A stretch of DNA of 64,000 nucleotides, taken from positions 1-64,000 of the forward strand of contig JBBRBB010000023.1 in assembly GCA_038206235.1 (NCBI GenBank), given 5' to 3'. Below, piece after piece: positions 51,159-60,164 of this stretch. The DNA is from JBBRBB01 sp038206235 (GTDB taxonomy: Bacteria > Bacteroidota > Bacteroidia > Chitinophagales > Chitinophagaceae). Numbering within the stretch: the first letter of the stretch is position 1; every line of letters starts with the position of its first letter. Under the pieces are notes generated by a model. The model was not told the origin of the DNA. It ran no database searches and worked only from the letters and a program-made list of their open reading frames with translations. The position numbers and the translations under genes are program-made.

Positions 51159-53186
51159 TTATTCAACCATTAATTTTTCAATCGAATGCATTTTTTCATT
51201 TTCTACATGTAAAAAATATATACCAGCGGCCACGCCCGGTTGCAACTGCATGGTATAAGTTGAGGAGCCTGCAGCAAGTGTAATCCACTGCTGCCAAACC
51301 TTTCTACTACTTACATTATAAAGTGCAAGATTATATTTTCCTGCCTCTGCGTTTACAAATTGAATAATGACTTTCTTGTTTATTACGGGATTAGGCATTA
51401 CTGTTATCTGCATTTTGGCGGCGGTGGTTTGTACAAGCACAATGTTTGTATAAGTTATGTTACCATCTTGCTCTACTACTTTTATGCGATAATAATTATT
51501 GCCTGATTGAGGTGTAAAATCTGTAAACGTATAATCGGTTTCCAGGCTGCCATTATTCAAAGCCGTTTTTGTTCCGATTGTTGTAAAGCTGAAACCATTT
51601 GCAGAACGCTCTATCTCATAACGCTCAATATTAATTTCATTTAAACTCTTCCAGTTTAATTGTATGGTATGGTTTTGCAATAATCCTGTAAGATTGGTGA
51701 TGGTCACCGGAAGAATAATGGTTCCCCTGTTTACTATACTAAACCTGTTGAATTCATTAATGCCAATTGTTTGTCCATTATAATCAGCGCTAACACCAAT
51801 AGTGTACTGTGAATATGTTTCCTGTCCGTCATTGAAAGGAATGCTTCGAATATCAGTGCCGGATGATAAAGAGATAAAAGCAGCGTAAGCTGCATAGTCT
51901 TTTTGTACCAGGCGAATATCAGAATACATAAAACCCGTTTCCACTTCATCCTGCAGCGTAAGAAAATTTATAGGATCTCTTTCAGTAAAAAATAATTTCA
52001 TATTTGCTGTGGCTGTATCTAATGCAGCTTTCACATACCAGATACGGTTTACCCGTGCTCCGTCGGTTCGGCCAATGTCTCCTTTGTTCAACACTACCGT
52101 AAAGCTTTGCGGAGTGTAAGTATTATTAATCATCATACGGTTTGGAGAAGGACTAAGTCCTGTGCCTGCGGGTAAATAAGTAGCGCCTACAGGAAAATAT
52201 GTATCAGTGTTACTAACATTATCAATACGAAAACCTGTTAATCCATTAAATGGTACGATAGCAGATTCAGGTGCAGGTGTGCCTGCTGCATCGCAGGTAG
52301 CAATATAACTATCTGTATAATTTGTTGGCTGAGTTAAGCTGCCTGTATTATTCCATGTAAATAAATTATTGCCCGTTGCAATAATTCCGTTTGTAAGTGT
52401 AATGTCCGATGCAGTTAGATTAGTACCCAAAATAACTCTTGCTGGATTAGCGCTTGTACCGCCAGTTCTGTTAATGGTAATATTGTTAAGCTGTTGGGCT
52501 AAGGGAGTAAAATTCAATGTTCCTAAACTGCCGCCGCTTGTTCCGCCTATATGAATGTTAGAAGTTGGTGAACCGGTTATAGTTCCTGTATATGAAGATG
52601 AATTATAGATGTCGCCATTTAATGTAAGTGTGTTTCCATTTATAGAAAGGAATGAATTGGTCAATAGCGAAAGCGTTTTATTTACTGTAACATTTTTATT
52701 CATTGTTACACTTGCTGATGTGTTTGTATTTGTAAGATAGTCGAAAGCAGTTGCCACAGTTCCGCCAATAGATTGAGTTGCAGTGCCATCAAAAGTAACG
52801 GTGTAGTTATTTGCATTGAACAATCCATTATTAGAAAAATTACCTGCGACATTTATATTTCTTGCAAGACTAATGCCGTTGCTGTTATTAATAATAAGGT
52901 GATTAAAATAAGAATTTTGAGAGCCATTGATGCTTTCAGACGAGCTTCCGGCAAAAGTAGTAGTACCTGTGCCGCAGTTCATGGCGTTTTGATGATTCGT
53001 AAAATCCCCGGCAATCGAAAAATTTCCGGCATTAAAATATACAGATGTGGATGCATTCGTAAAAGTGTTAGCACAGTAAGCAGTGCCGCTTATATATAAG
53101 TTACCCGTATTATAAGTTTGGGTATAGCCGGTAATTTGAATTGAAGCGAAGAGGAGCGATATTGAAATTTTTTTTATAATCTTCAT
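51159..53186 (-). CDS. large T9SS cargo protein
   Basis: A 675-aa secreted protein. The signal peptide is 1-22. A Thr/Asn/Ser-rich beta-repeat region (about 25-290) has recurring NINVAGNFSNNG, TLTLNGDIYNSS and NITLTNGII words, probably a beta-helix. A middle domain (about 300-460) has FPVGATYLPAGTG and RIWYVKAALD. A Fn3-like segment (about 490-585) has IERYEIERSANGFSFTTIG...NYYRIKVVEQDGN. The C-terminal ~80 residues are a type-A T9SS sorting domain (VMPNPVINKKVIIQF...GIYFLHVENEK). An adhesin or matrix role is inferred; no enzyme motif is seen. Confidence 0.83.
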   Translation of the reverse strand: MKIIKKISISLLFASIQITGYTQTYNTGNLYISGTAYCANTFTNASTSVYFNAGNFSIAGDFTNHQNAMNCGTGTTTFAGSSSESINGSQNSYFNHLIINNSNGISLARNINVAGNFSNNGLFNANNYTVTFDGTATQSIGGTVATAFDYLTNTNTSASVTMNKNVTVNKTLSLLTNSFLSINGNTLTLNGDIYNSSSYTGTITGSPTSNIHIGGTSGGSLGTLNFTPLAQQLNNITINRTGGTSANPARVILGTNLTASDITLTNGIIATGNNLFTWNNTGSLTQPTNYTDSYIATCDAAGTPAPESAIVPFNGLTGFRIDNVSNTDTYFPVGATYLPAGTGLSPSPNRMMINNTYTPQSFTVVLNKGDIGRTDGARVNRIWYVKAALDTATANMKLFFTERDPINFLTLQDEVETGFMYSDIRLVQKDYAAYAAFISLSSGTDIRSIPFNDGQETYSQYTIGVSADYNGQTIGINEFNRFSIVNRGTIILPVTITNLTGLLQNHTIQLNWKSLNEINIERYEIERSANGFSFTTIGTKTALNNGSLETDYTFTDFTPQSGNNYYRIKVVEQDGNITYTNIVLVQTTAAKMQITVMPNPVINKKVIIQFVNAEAGKYNLALYNVSSRKVWQQWITLAAGSSTYTMQLQPGVAAGIYFLHVENEKMHSIEKLMVE

Positions 53187-53249
53187 AGTTTTTCAATTAT
53201 TGTTTTTCCATTAGGTTGCAGTACATTTTGAAAATAATTTTCGCAATAA

Positions 53250-56200
53250 TTATTTTTTAATAATTATTTTTTTAGGCTGAAGTGATTTTACTCCATTTGA
53301 AAAAACGTTTTCAGGAGGTGGTGTAAAGCTTACATTCCTTCCTGTCCACCAAATGGAAGATGTTCTGGCATTTTGGTCTGTTTCATTAGACATTACGTTG
53401 TTGATATTGCTGTTAAAATCTTTTGATAAAACCTCATCAGCAACTTCCGATTTATTTACATCTTTACGCGCACCAATTGCTATCCATGTAAATTGAATAT
53501 TAGATGTGCCCGAAGATTTATCAGCATTCCTGTTTTCTTCAGCAATAAAGCCTTTAGCATCGTATTGAGATAAATGAATTCCATTGCCATCTCCAATGGG
53601 AGTAACGGTTATGGAAATATCTTGTGAAGCATCCACAATTTGCTGAAAACTTTTATCAAATTCAATAATGGCTTTGCCGTTGAGTAATCTCTCTTTGCCA
53701 TGTGCATATATATCAGGTGTAACGGAGCTTACAGTATATGTTGCAGTACGCAGGCTGGTGCCGTTATCCACCAATTGTACGATTGGTTTATTTGTGTAAG
53801 TGTATCCATCTACATACATACCGTAACGATTTCCTTTAACCGTTAAGCCATACACATCTCCCCGCACCCATGCTCCCATTACACCGCCATAAGATCCTAA
53901 ACCAATACCTGCTGTTGCATTATTTTCTCCTAATGGTTTGCCACCTAAGCCTATGCCTAAAGCAGTTGTTGCATACACGCCATATTGAATTGAGCTGTTT
54001 GATAAATAACCAAGAGAGCCCCATGCACTAAATGTTGAACTTGTAGTATTATACAACACACCTAAAACACCCCCGCTTCGTTTATCCCTGCTTGTATTGT
54101 TAAGCTCTTCTTTTACTCCATATACACCAAACTGGTAAAGGTCTGTGCTTGCGCCAATACCCGAAGCATTACTTTCTCCATATACACCGGCAACCGGTGA
54201 AGTGTATCCACCTCCTGCTGTGGTTGTAGCTAAAGTATTCGCATAAAGACCTGTAGTAACACCGGTAAATGCTCCCCCCGAGCCGCCGGCCAAAAGAAGA
54301 GTTGCTGATGCGTTGCTGCCATTGCCTGCTACTCCTGTTCCATTGGAATGGTAATTTTTGCCAAATAATCCCTGCCCGCCGCTCTGGCTGGTATAACCAT
54401 CTACCCCATCAGCACTACCCGTACCGGAACTTGCAGTAGATTTTCCCACTACCCCTGCGGGATAAGCAGAACCTGTGATACCCAAATATGAAACCGTACC
54501 ATAAACACCGGTGCTGCTACCCGAGGTTGCTGTATTATTTCCCTGTACACCATAACCGGAATTTTGAGCGGTTGTTCCAAAAATCCCAATGCCTGCAGCA
54601 CTTCCGGCAGCCGCAGAATTAATACCATATATGCCAGTACCGGTGTTTGTAGCGGTTGTGCCATACAGTGCATAATTATTTGTAGTGGCGCCGCTGCTGC
54701 TGAAATACCCGGCTATGTTTGTTCCGGATGTTGCATTTGTATTTGTTACGGAAGAAAATATGCCATAAGCAGTATGTGCTGTGCCCGCATTGGCGCCTGA
54801 ACGACTCAAATTAATTAAAGCTGATGAACTGCTTGCTGTACCTGCCGCAGAAGTAGATGAAACATTAATTCCATTTCCCGATGTTAATGCATTTGCCGTT
54901 AAGCTGAGACCATTACCCGTAGTTAAAGCGCTGCCATTTATATTTGCTACGTTAGTAGTTGTAACGCCGGTTCCCTGCACATCAACCAAAGCGCCGGGTG
55001 TTATTGTATTTATACCGATATTGCCATTGCTTGCTACACGCATTCTTTCAAGGTTGTTCGTAGCAACAACCCAATCTTTAGCATCCGTATTACCAATAAA
55101 GTTATTGTTTACAGCGGAGCCAATGGCAGCAGTGCTTGCAGTGGTACCCGAATTACCGGTAATATTCCATGCTGAAGCAGGTGATTGCCATGTAAAATTT
55201 GTTCCATTATAATATAAGTAAGTATTATTTGAGGGAGCGGAGCTGGAAAGATTTTTAGATGCATCGGTAATTACTACAGAGGTTGCAGAAAGTTTAGGAA
55301 CATTTATATTACTGCCTGCATTATTAGTGCCTAATGTTACTGTATTACCTGTGCCTCCTATTGCAACTGCAGCCGTATTTGTTCCGGTATTGATATTTGT
55401 TGTAAAGCTTGAGCCTGCATTCAGATTTATAGCATTGCCTGAGCTTGTAAGAATACCGCTATTGGTAATGCCTCCATTAGAAGTAACTGCACCTGTAAGG
55501 GTTGATGTTCCTGTTACGGCTAAATTAGTTCCAATAGTTCCATTACCACTTATATTAAAGTTAGATGAAGCCTGCTGCGTGGTTTGATTTTGTATATAGT
55601 TCGCTGCAAGTGAAGGAATATCGGCTGCTACCAATGCACGGAAAGTGGGCGTTGCTGCAGCACCGCTTGCCGGACCCGCAAAAACAGTGTTGACACTTTG
55701 AGTATTCAACGATAAAGTTCCTGTAGCTGATCCCCCTGAAACTGAAAAATTAACCGGATTAGTGAATACAGTGCTGGGAGTATTTAGTGTAATGCTTCCT
55801 ACCTTATTATTAAATGTATTCCAGTCGGCAGAGGTTACATAACCATTGGTTGATGTGTTTGCCTGGCTAATACTAAATACACCTGTTCCGCTATTGTATG
55901 ATAACGGAGCCGTTGCTGAAAAACTTCCCAAAGTAGTGTAAGCCGTATTGGATGCAGATGTTACCAGCCCCTTCGCATTTACCGTAACATTATTAAATGT
56001 TCCGATATTACCGTTTACCGTTGCCAGTGATAAAGAGCCGCTGCTGTTTATGGTTGCATCGCCATTCATGTTTACCAATGCGGGGGTGAAAGGAGAAGCG
56101 CCTGTAACATAAACCTGACCGGCTGAAGTACCATTGGCAAGAGAAACACTAGCTCCTGAGGAGCCATTGTAATTCAAAGAAGATATGCCTGAACCATTTG

Positions 56201-57485
56201 TAAGTGAAGCTAAGCTTGATGATGCTGTAGCCCACGTAAAGTTTGCACCATTATAATATAGATATGTATTATTAGAAGGGCTTGTGCTGGCAAGGTTTTT
56301 AACTCCGTCTGTAATTACTACAGATGAGGCAGATAATTTAGGAAGGTTAATATTATTTAAAGCGTTTCCAATAGTAACATCAGAGGCAGATGTTCCTGTA
56401 TTTATGTTTGTAGCATTGTTTGAGCTTACGTTTATATTTACCGCACCACCAGTTCCTGTTCCTGTAGAGCCTCCTGTTATATTTACACTTCCGCCTGTTG
56501 CCGTACCAGTTGATTTACCTCCAAGTATTGTCAATGTTCCGCCGGTGATATTAGTACCTGTAGTTAGAGCATTAGGCGCTCTGAGTGTATTGCCGAGCGG
56601 AGATATGGTGTTATCGCCTCTGCCAAAAATAATGTTACCATTGGTGCCAATGATTCGCATTGCCTGGTTATTTTTAATAGAGCCTCCGCTAACTAAAAAA
56701 ATAAGGTCTGAGCCGGTAGCCTGTGTTCCTATTACAAGGTGTCTGGCATAGGTATAAAGATAACCGTCATTCGGACCGCCAAAATTATCAACCGACGGAG
56801 TATAAGTGCTGCTATTGATTCCCATATCAATATAAAAAGTAGAATCGGTACCATTATCAGCAGTAGCAACATAGTCAGAAGAGGCATTATTGCCGCTATT
56901 GGTATTTTGCACATTTACTTGAAGATAATCGTTTATGTTTCCCCGAAGAGTAGCAAGTGTTCTTGAGTTTGTACCTGTATTATCTACAAGCAGCCTTTCT
57001 CTGTCAACAGCATCAAAAGCAGTTGTACCAATGGCTAAATTTCCCAAGCTATCGAGTAACATGCGGCGAATATTATTGGTTCTAAAACTTAAGCCGGCAT
57101 TGTCTTTTGTGCCTACAAAATTAATCGCAGAGCTGGTAGATGCATTACCAGCCAATGCCCATACATTATTTACGAGGGTTGCAGAAGTTGTAAGCAGCGT
57201 CCAGTTGGTTCCTGTCCATAAATAGATTCCGGTACCTGAACCTCCGGTAATTACAGAATTAGTATTATACACAACTGTACCCGTAAGCAAAGTATTGCTG
57301 AGCGGGCTGGGAGATGTTACATTAGTTAATGCAACACGGGGCATTACTAAGCCCTTGTTTATAGTTTCAAGCTCTAAAATAGAATTGGAATTAATGGTTG
57401 TTGAATTGTCACCAATTTTCATTTGTGCCCTTAATACTGAGAATGGAATAAGCACTGTAAATAGTGCTATGAGGAGTTTTGTCAT
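53250..57485 (-). CDS. 1411-residue low-complexity surface protein
   Basis: A very long Ser/Thr/Gly/Asn-rich exported protein (signal peptide 1-20, ending LRAQ). It opens with MKIGDNSTTINSNSILELET, a start common in Bacteroidota tail-fibre-like proteins. A module containing SSVVITDxxKNL and SNNTYLYYNGxNFTW occurs twice (about residues 390-425 and 735-770). Residues about 830-1150 are a collagen/beta-solenoid-like array of GxYGxxxx words (GIYGINSAA, GVYGTVSY, GVYGESNASG). The C-terminal ~170 residues hold an ordered domain with AHGKERLLNGKAIIEF and IQFTWIAIGARKD. There is no type-A T9SS domain; it ends LQPKKIIIKK. Attachment and function are unknown. Confidence 0.8.
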   Translation of the reverse strand: MTKLLIALFTVLIPFSVLRAQMKIGDNSTTINSNSILELETINKGLVMPRVALTNVTSPSPLSNTLLTGTVVYNTNSVITGGSGTGIYLWTGTNWTLLTTSATLVNNVWALAGNASTSSAINFVGTKDNAGLSFRTNNIRRMLLDSLGNLAIGTTAFDAVDRERLLVDNTGTNSRTLATLRGNINDYLQVNVQNTNSGNNASSDYVATADNGTDSTFYIDMGINSSTYTPSVDNFGGPNDGYLYTYARHLVIGTQATGSDLIFLVSGGSIKNNQAMRIIGTNGNIIFGRGDNTISPLGNTLRAPNALTTGTNITGGTLTILGGKSTGTATGGSVNITGGSTGTGTGGAVNINVSSNNATNINTGTSASDVTIGNALNNINLPKLSASSVVITDGVKNLASTSPSNNTYLYYNGANFTWATASSSLASLTNGSGISSLNYNGSSGASVSLANGTSAGQVYVTGASPFTPALVNMNGDATINSSGSLSLATVNGNIGTFNNVTVNAKGLVTSASNTAYTTLGSFSATAPLSYNSGTGVFSISQANTSTNGYVTSADWNTFNNKVGSITLNTPSTVFTNPVNFSVSGGSATGTLSLNTQSVNTVFAGPASGAAATPTFRALVAADIPSLAANYIQNQTTQQASSNFNISGNGTIGTNLAVTGTSTLTGAVTSNGGITNSGILTSSGNAINLNAGSSFTTNINTGTNTAAVAIGGTGNTVTLGTNNAGSNINVPKLSATSVVITDASKNLSSSAPSNNTYLYYNGTNFTWQSPASAWNITGNSGTTASTAAIGSAVNNNFIGNTDAKDWVVATNNLERMRVASNGNIGINTITPGALVDVQGTGVTTTNVANINGSALTTGNGLSLTANALTSGNGINVSSTSAAGTASSSSALINLSRSGANAGTAHTAYGIFSSVTNTNATSGTNIAGYFSSSGATTNNYALYGTTATNTGTGIYGINSAAAGSAAGIGIFGTTAQNSGYGVQGNNTATSGSSTGVYGTVSYLGITGSAYPAGVVGKSTASSGTGSADGVDGYTSQSGGQGLFGKNYHSNGTGVAGNGSNASATLLLAGGSGGAFTGVTTGLYANTLATTTAGGGYTSPVAGVYGESNASGIGASTDLYQFGVYGVKEELNNTSRDKRSGGVLGVLYNTTSSTFSAWGSLGYLSNSSIQYGVYATTALGIGLGGKPLGENNATAGIGLGSYGGVMGAWVRGDVYGLTVKGNRYGMYVDGYTYTNKPIVQLVDNGTSLRTATYTVSSVTPDIYAHGKERLLNGKAIIEFDKSFQQIVDASQDISITVTPIGDGNGIHLSQYDAKGFIAEENRNADKSSGTSNIQFTWIAIGARKDVNKSEVADEVLSKDFNSNINNVMSNETDQNARTSSIWWTGRNVSFTPPPENVFSNGVKSLQPKKIIIKK

Positions 57486-57522
57486 AGTAATAATATTGGA
57501 TTTAAAAAGATGGTTTTCAGCA

Positions 57523-57552
57523 CAAATATAAATTTTGTTTTACATTACCAAA
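57523..57552 (-). promoter_or_regulatory. Bacteroidota-type promoter of the 1411-aa protein gene
   Basis: On the minus strand TATATTTG (57530-57523) matches TAnnTTTG, and TTTG (57552-57549) lies 18 bp upstream as the -33 element. The -7 box is 37 bp before the start codon. Confidence 0.65.
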
Positions 57553-57921
57553 AAAAAATTTTTAAAATGAAATCAGCAGCGGTATCCTTTAAAGCTCTTT
57601 TTGCTAATATCTTAATAACCGGTTTTTTCTTCTTTCCTACTGCGTTAATTTAATTATTTTGTTGGTTAACACACTTATCATACAACCTCTTTCAACTTTT
57701 TTTAAGCCTTCAAAGATTTAATTTTCAAAAAACAATGGTGAACAGTTTTTCCTATGTACTCAATACTCTACTCTTTGTTGTGAAGCGAAGAAAATACTAT
57801 GAGTTGAATGTTTTCATTATCTTGATTGGAATAACTTATTTTGTATTCAGTATTGCGACTATTGCAAATAAACGATATGAGTGCATTAAACATACTCATC
57901 AACAGTGCATACAGAGCAACG

Positions 57922-57939
57922 GTTCGTGAAAACACGAAC
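57922..57939. promoter_or_regulatory. perfect palindrome GTTCGTG-AAAA-CACGAAC
   Basis: A 7-bp stem with AAAA loop, followed by ATGAATATTTTTT about 90 bp before the carboxypeptidase start. It could be an operator or a weak terminator. Confidence 0.45.
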
Positions 57940-58030
57940 ATGAATATTTTTTACCATTAATAAAAAATTGTTTGCCCCCAAAACTGTAATACTTATTTTC
58001 AGCAAATAATCATTTCATAATACATACGGC

Positions 58031-59554
58031 ATGAAAACAAAATTGATAGCAACCGGTTTTATAATAGCTGCATTGGTTTACAACACTTATTCATTTGCAC
58101 AGACTACTGACAGTGCTGCTGCAACAAAGCCTCTTTCTTTTGTAACAAAGCACAGCATTAAGATTGATGGCAAACTAATTAATTACACGGCTACTGTGGG
58201 TACACTGATTCAAAAAAATGAAAAGGATGAACCCATAGCATCATTCGGATATACCGCTTATGTAAAAGAGGGTGAAGCAGATGCGGGTAAAAGACCCGTT
58301 ACATTTTCTTATAATGGCGGACCAGGCTCAGCATCTATCTGGCTGCACATGGGCGTAATGGGACCCAGAAGAATTGCAGTAAATGACCCGAACAGTAATG
58401 GTCCTGCGCCCTATCAGTTACAAGATAATAACTATTGCCTGCTCGATGTTTCGGATATTGTTATGATGGATCCCATTGGCACAGGTATAAGCCGCGCTGT
58501 TGGCAAATCAAAGAACGCTGACTTTTGGGGCGTTGAGCCGGATATAAAATCGGTAAGTGAGTTCATCAAAAATTATATCACGGAAAATGAAAGATGGAAT
58601 TCGCCGAAATTTCTTTTGGGTGAAAGCTATGGTACATTCCGCTCTGCCGGTGTTGCTGATTACATGCAAGACAGGCTGGGAATTTCAGTAAACGGAATTG
58701 TTTTGGTTTCCTCAGTGCTTGATATACGTACACTTGCTTTTCAACCTGGTGATGATTTGCCTTACATTGTAAATTTTCCCACGTATGCAGCTACAGCGTG
58801 GTATCACAATAAAGTGCCGAATAAACCTGCAGATCTGCAGCCATTTTTAAAAGAAGTAAGAGATTTTGCTTCGGGTGAATATGCAGCCGCACTGATAAAA
58901 GGCGATGCTTTGGGAGCAGATGAAAAAGAAAGAATATTAAATAAATTAGTTACTTATACGGGTTTAAGTAAAGATTACTGGAACAATGCCAATCTGCGTG
59001 TATCGCAACCTCAGTTTTCTGAAGAGTTGTTGCGCACTACACATGAAGAAGTTGGAAGATTAGACTCGAGGTATAAAGGCATAAGCCAGGACCCATTGAG
59101 TGAATTTGCATTCAACGACCCGCAGGATTATTCTATAAGCCCGGCCTTCACCTCTGCATTTATGAATTATTACACGGTAGAATTAAAAGTACCAAAAGAT
59201 AAAACGTACAACACCGGAGCTTATATGCTTTCTGATTTTAGCTGGGATTGGAAGCACCCCCGGAGTAATGGATTTTTTGGAAACGCATCTTCGCCCAATA
59301 CAGGACCTGATTTGGTGAATGCCATGAGCAATAATCCACGTTTGAAAGTTTTGGTGTTAAACGGAATATTTGACCTTGCCACACCCTTTTACGGAACAGA
59401 ATATACTTTCGACCACCTGGGGCTTGATAAAAAAATAAAGAATAATATTAGCATGAAATATTATGAAGCAGGGCACATGATGTATATACACAATGCCTCT
59501 GCAGCCGCATTTAAAAAAGATGTATCTGATTTTATTAATGCTTCATTAAAGTAA
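58031..59554 (+). CDS. secreted serine carboxypeptidase (peptidase S10)
   Basis: A 507-aa exported peptidase (signal peptide 1-24, ending SFAQ). S10 hallmarks: the substrate-binding YNGGPGSASIW segment, nucleophile Ser199 in LLGESYGTFRSAG, Asp448 in NGIFDLATPF, and His482 in EAGHMMYIH, a complete Ser-Asp-His triad in the expected order and spacing. It should remove C-terminal amino acids in the periplasm or outside the cell. It stands alone on the plus strand with its own upstream region, convergent with the RRM gene. Confidence 0.95.
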   Translation: MKTKLIATGFIIAALVYNTYSFAQTTDSAAATKPLSFVTKHSIKIDGKLINYTATVGTLIQKNEKDEPIASFGYTAYVKEGEADAGKRPVTFSYNGGPGSASIWLHMGVMGPRRIAVNDPNSNGPAPYQLQDNNYCLLDVSDIVMMDPIGTGISRAVGKSKNADFWGVEPDIKSVSEFIKNYITENERWNSPKFLLGESYGTFRSAGVADYMQDRLGISVNGIVLVSSVLDIRTLAFQPGDDLPYIVNFPTYAATAWYHNKVPNKPADLQPFLKEVRDFASGEYAAALIKGDALGADEKERILNKLVTYTGLSKDYWNNANLRVSQPQFSEELLRTTHEEVGRLDSRYKGISQDPLSEFAFNDPQDYSISPAFTSAFMNYYTVELKVPKDKTYNTGAYMLSDFSWDWKHPRSNGFFGNASSPNTGPDLVNAMSNNPRLKVLVLNGIFDLATPFYGTEYTFDHLGLDKKIKNNISMKYYEAGHMMYIHNASAAAFKKDVSDFINASLK

Positions 59555-59741
59555 TATTTTTTCTCAACACGGCTGAGGTTTCCAATTGCTATCAGAAGCA
59601 GGGCTGAAGTATTGAGACGGATTTATTAAACAGAATTTGTACGAATGAAGGTATGCTTAACGAATTGATTAAAACATCCGGCTTTCTTGGATGAAAGTAC
59701 GTGTAAGAAATGATAGCCGGTGGACTTTTTGCGCCACAAGT

Positions 59742-60041
59742 CTAATATCTTTTATTAAATCTGTTATTGTTACTTCTGTTATAACCAGTATTACTGCGGG
59801 GTCTTTCTTCTGCTTCCTGAACAGATATTTTCTTTCCTTTAATACCAGCACCATTTAAGACTTCTATTGTTTGTTGAGCTTGATCTTTATCAGGCATGTC
59901 TACAAAGCCAAAGCCCTTGCTTTTTCCCGTTTCTCTATCTATTATTAATTTAGCAGATACAACCTCACCGTACAATTCGAACATCTCTTTTAAATCAACA
60001 TCATCAAAGTCATTGGGAAATCCGGCAACAAAAAGTTTCAT
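59742..60041 (-). CDS. RRM RNA-binding protein
   Basis: A 99-aa single-RRM protein like those common in Bacteroidota and cyanobacteria. RNP2 is KLFVAGFP (2-9) and RNP1 is KGFGFVDM (about 41-48). The C-terminal tail is Arg/Asn-rich (ERPRSNTGYNRSNNN...). The frame is open to 60068, but the ATG at 60041 puts MKLFVAGF at the usual distance from the domain start, so I use it. It is expected to bind RNA in the cytoplasm, for example in cold adaptation or mRNA control. It is alone on the minus strand, 123 bp from the heptose operon end. Confidence 0.92.
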   Translation of the reverse strand: MKLFVAGFPNDFDDVDLKEMFELYGEVVSAKLIIDRETGKSKGFGFVDMPDKDQAQQTIEVLNGAGIKGKKISVQEAEERPRSNTGYNRSNNNRFNKRY

Positions 60042-60164
60042 GTTATTATTTCGTGTAAAATTAAGCATATATAACCACTAATACAGATAAAATTATAAGG
60101 TCTTTTCGTTCTCCGGGCTTTCACCTCATGATTTTGCTTTCCTATTTCAGAATCTTTAGTTTTA

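Larger units (their letters stand above)
57486..58030. other. intergenic region between divergent genes
   Basis: It contains the minus-strand promoter at 57523-57552 and a perfect palindrome at 57922-57939. A 64-codon plus-strand frame (57735-57929) contains a hydrophobic stretch (FIILIGITYFVFSIATI) but has no other support. The rest is AT-rich with no recognised feature. Confidence 0.45.

Noticed and set aside
54781..57225. Several long plus-strand open frames opposite the 1411-aa protein
   Set aside because: They mirror the low-complexity Thr/Ser/Asn codons of the minus-strand gene, giving Val/Pro/Leu-rich strings, and have no signal, domain or spacing support.
53250..57485. Prophage tail fibre
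   Set aside because: There are no phage structural, lysis or integrase genes nearby, and the protein has its own signal peptide.
57735..57929. 64-codon plus-strand frame with a hydrophobic segment
   Set aside because: No promoter, no start-site signal and a stop inside a palindrome; it may be chance in AT-rich DNA.
57922..57939. Extra copy of the sigma-54-type enhancer dyad
   Set aside because: GTTCGTG-AAAA-CACGAAC shares letters with TGTTCG-TTTT-CGTACA, but has two additional bases per arm and no -24/-12 element at 51 bp.
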